Below, piece after piece: positions 61,757 to 62,743 of a stretch of 62,743 nucleotides of DNA. The stretch comes from a virus. How positions within the stretch are numbered: the first letter of the stretch is position 1; each line of letters starts with the position of its first letter. The stretch is from positions 1 through 62,743 of the IMG/VR virus record IMGVR_UViG_3300030019_000034; one strand, given 5' to 3'. Below the pieces are notes generated by a model. That model searched no databases. It was not told the origin of the DNA and was given only the letters and a program-made list of their open reading frames with translations. The position numbers and the translations under genes are program-made.

Positions 61757-62512
61757 TTAAGAATAATTTCTTTGTTTTTCTTGCGGTTCAATATCTGCTA
61801 AATTTATAGAAAACGAACTATTGGAAAGAGTTTCCATGTTCCCTTTTATATTAGTAAACTGAGCAATCGCTAAATTAGAAAAAGGATATTGTTTACCACT
61901 ATCATCTAACATTCTATATTTAACAGTTACCGAAACAGAATCTAAAAAAGAAGTAGAAACCGAAGGCATATACGCATATATTTTAAGCCTAGAATTTATA
62001 TTCCAAATAGATTTTTTGAAATAAAAGGGGATAGAAGGTTTATCTACATTAGATGAAACAGAAACCTCATATTCAATTTCAGTAGCGTTAGGAATAACAA
62101 CAAAATCGTTATCATTATCTTCTATTATGGAAGTGTCTAAATTTGAAATATAAAGAGCCTTATTTATATTGCTATCAATTGTAGCATATTTCATATTTTT
62201 TCTATTTAACAAAAACCAACCGTTAAAAACTCCATCTGGTATATCTCCGCTCCCTAAGAAATTACTGAAACCTTCTACGATATTAAAAATATTAGTTGAA
62301 GATGAAACTACTAAAGAATTTTTGGTAATGCTATATCCATGTTCTACAATCAATTCAAACTGCGCGGATATAGTATTTACTGAATTGATTCCTCCGACAG
62401 TGTTTACAGTCAATAAACTCGCTATAGGATTGATATTTGAATCTATCGTTAAATCGGATTGAGAATAAGTATTATTAAACATATAACTTATTCTTTTATC
62501 AGAAACTGACAT
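61757..62512 (-). CDS. Virion protein, interrupted upstream by an in-frame TAA
   Basis: 251 aa if started at the Met at 62512, but the same frame stays open upstream to an in-frame TAA at 62613-62615 and beyond it to the window edge (62743) with coding-like sequence. Beta-rich, Ser/Asn-rich, tail-like. Probably the C-terminal part of a larger structural gene. Confidence 0.6.
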   Translation of the reverse strand: MSVSDKRISYMFNNTYSQSDLTIDSNINPIASLLTVNTVGGINSVNTISAQFELIVEHGYSITKNSLVVSSSTNIFNIVEGFSNFLGSGDIPDGVFNGWFLLNRKNMKYATIDSNINKALYISNLDTSIIEDNDNDFVVIPNATEIEYEVSVSSNVDKPSIPFYFKKSIWNINSRLKIYAYMPSVSTSFLDSVSVTVKYRMLDDSGKQYPFSNLAIAQFTNIKGNMETLSNSSFSINLADIEPQEKQRNYS

Positions 62513-62743
62513 AACTCCTCCGTTGTCAAATTCGATAGAAGCTAAAATAAATTGGTCTTCTGTTATTGTTGGTTTATCTTCTGAATCTACAAGAGATAAA
62601 GAATAGGAATCATATTAATATATTTGTTTATTTTCAGATAATGTCTGAAAACCAGGAGTAAATGTTCCTATTACACTATATTTCAAGGAAGCTTCAGCGG
62701 TAAAATCGCCTGATAAAATAGCAGAGTTATCAGATAATACAGT
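62513..62743 (-). pseudogene. Upstream part of the virion gene with in-frame stop (partial)
   Basis: In the same frame as 61757-62512: residues TVLSDNSAILSGDFTAEASL..., LSENKQIY, then TAA, then YDSYSLSLVDSEDKPTITED, leading to the Met at 62512. Both sides of the stop look coding. A TAT-to-TAA change or a sequence error would explain it. Cut by the window edge. Confidence 0.5.

Noticed and set aside
62613-62615. TAA reassigned to an amino acid across the phage
   Set aside because: Most genes in the window end naturally at TAA with short spacing to the next gene, so the standard code holds.
1-62743. CRISPR array, insertion sequence or integrase
   Set aside because: No spaced direct repeats, transposase or recombinase motifs were seen; repeats present are intragenic or promoter copies.

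Overview
This AT-rich window is part of the genome of a large tailed phage (Caudoviricetes) that most likely infects a Bacteroidota host. About 95 tightly packed genes all lie on the minus strand, so transcription runs from high to low coordinates. The host is inferred from four things. Start codons follow A-rich leaders (AATAATATTATG type) rather than Shine-Dalgarno sites. Candidate promoters carry the Bacteroidota -7 box TAnnTTTG. The tail-fibre N-termini resemble those of Bacteroidota phages. The tRNA-like part of a tmRNA has a Bacteroidota-like GGYTTTGACAnCG signature.

Layout in transcription order. 62.7-57.1 kb: virion appendage genes, including a 1235-aa fibre with repeated modules, an SGNH hydrolase domain and an Ig-like tail. 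56.8-34.9 kb: the replication and recombination core, holding a UvsW-like helicase, DnaB-like helicase, DnaG-like primase, sigma-like factor, an acidic HeH protein, thymidylate synthase, DNA polymerase III alpha, YfbR-like HD nucleotidase, Nmad1/DUF1599 protein, ssDNA-binding protein, UvsX/RecA, Mre11/Rad50 pair, RuvC-like nuclease, second sigma-like factor and UvrD-like helicase. This is T4-style recombination-dependent replication built around a bacterial-type C-family polymerase. 34.7-17.8 kb: an accessory region of small genes, with zinc-ribbon proteins, lipoproteins, a secreted beta-barrel, a frame-broken ASCH gene, two paralogous P-loop proteins, a GT-A-like glycosyltransferase and a nucleotidyltransferase-like protein. 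17.8-17.45 kb: a tmRNA gene. 17.4-13.8 kb: a secreted lytic transglycosylase, a lipoprotein and a beta-helix virion protein. 13.3-8 kb: HU, DUF5662, a secreted protein and a DnaQ-like exonuclease. 8-0 kb: terminase large subunit, dUTPase, ferritin-like protein, B12-dependent ribonucleotide reductase, DUF2786 protein and a FEN/RNase H-like exonuclease.

The strongest unusual signal is the tmRNA. The T-arm and 3' acceptor strand (17758-17792) precede the 5' acceptor strand and tag frame (17594-17480) in the direction of transcription. The two halves still pair perfectly in the acceptor stem and at the base of helix 2. This is a circularly permuted, probably two-piece, tmRNA in a phage. Its tag frame would encode GKNSIKMFTQPLRAAA, unlike usual tags. 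Other signals: three promoters that share an upstream AAATCTTTGGG box exactly 50 bp before the -7 box; an A7 run that separates an HeH protein from a 50-codon charged tail; an in-frame TAA inside a tail gene at the right edge; and a lipoprotein gene fused in frame to its upstream neighbour.

Limits: all assignments come from reading motifs by eye. No search, fold prediction or read check was run. Many small genes stay unassigned.
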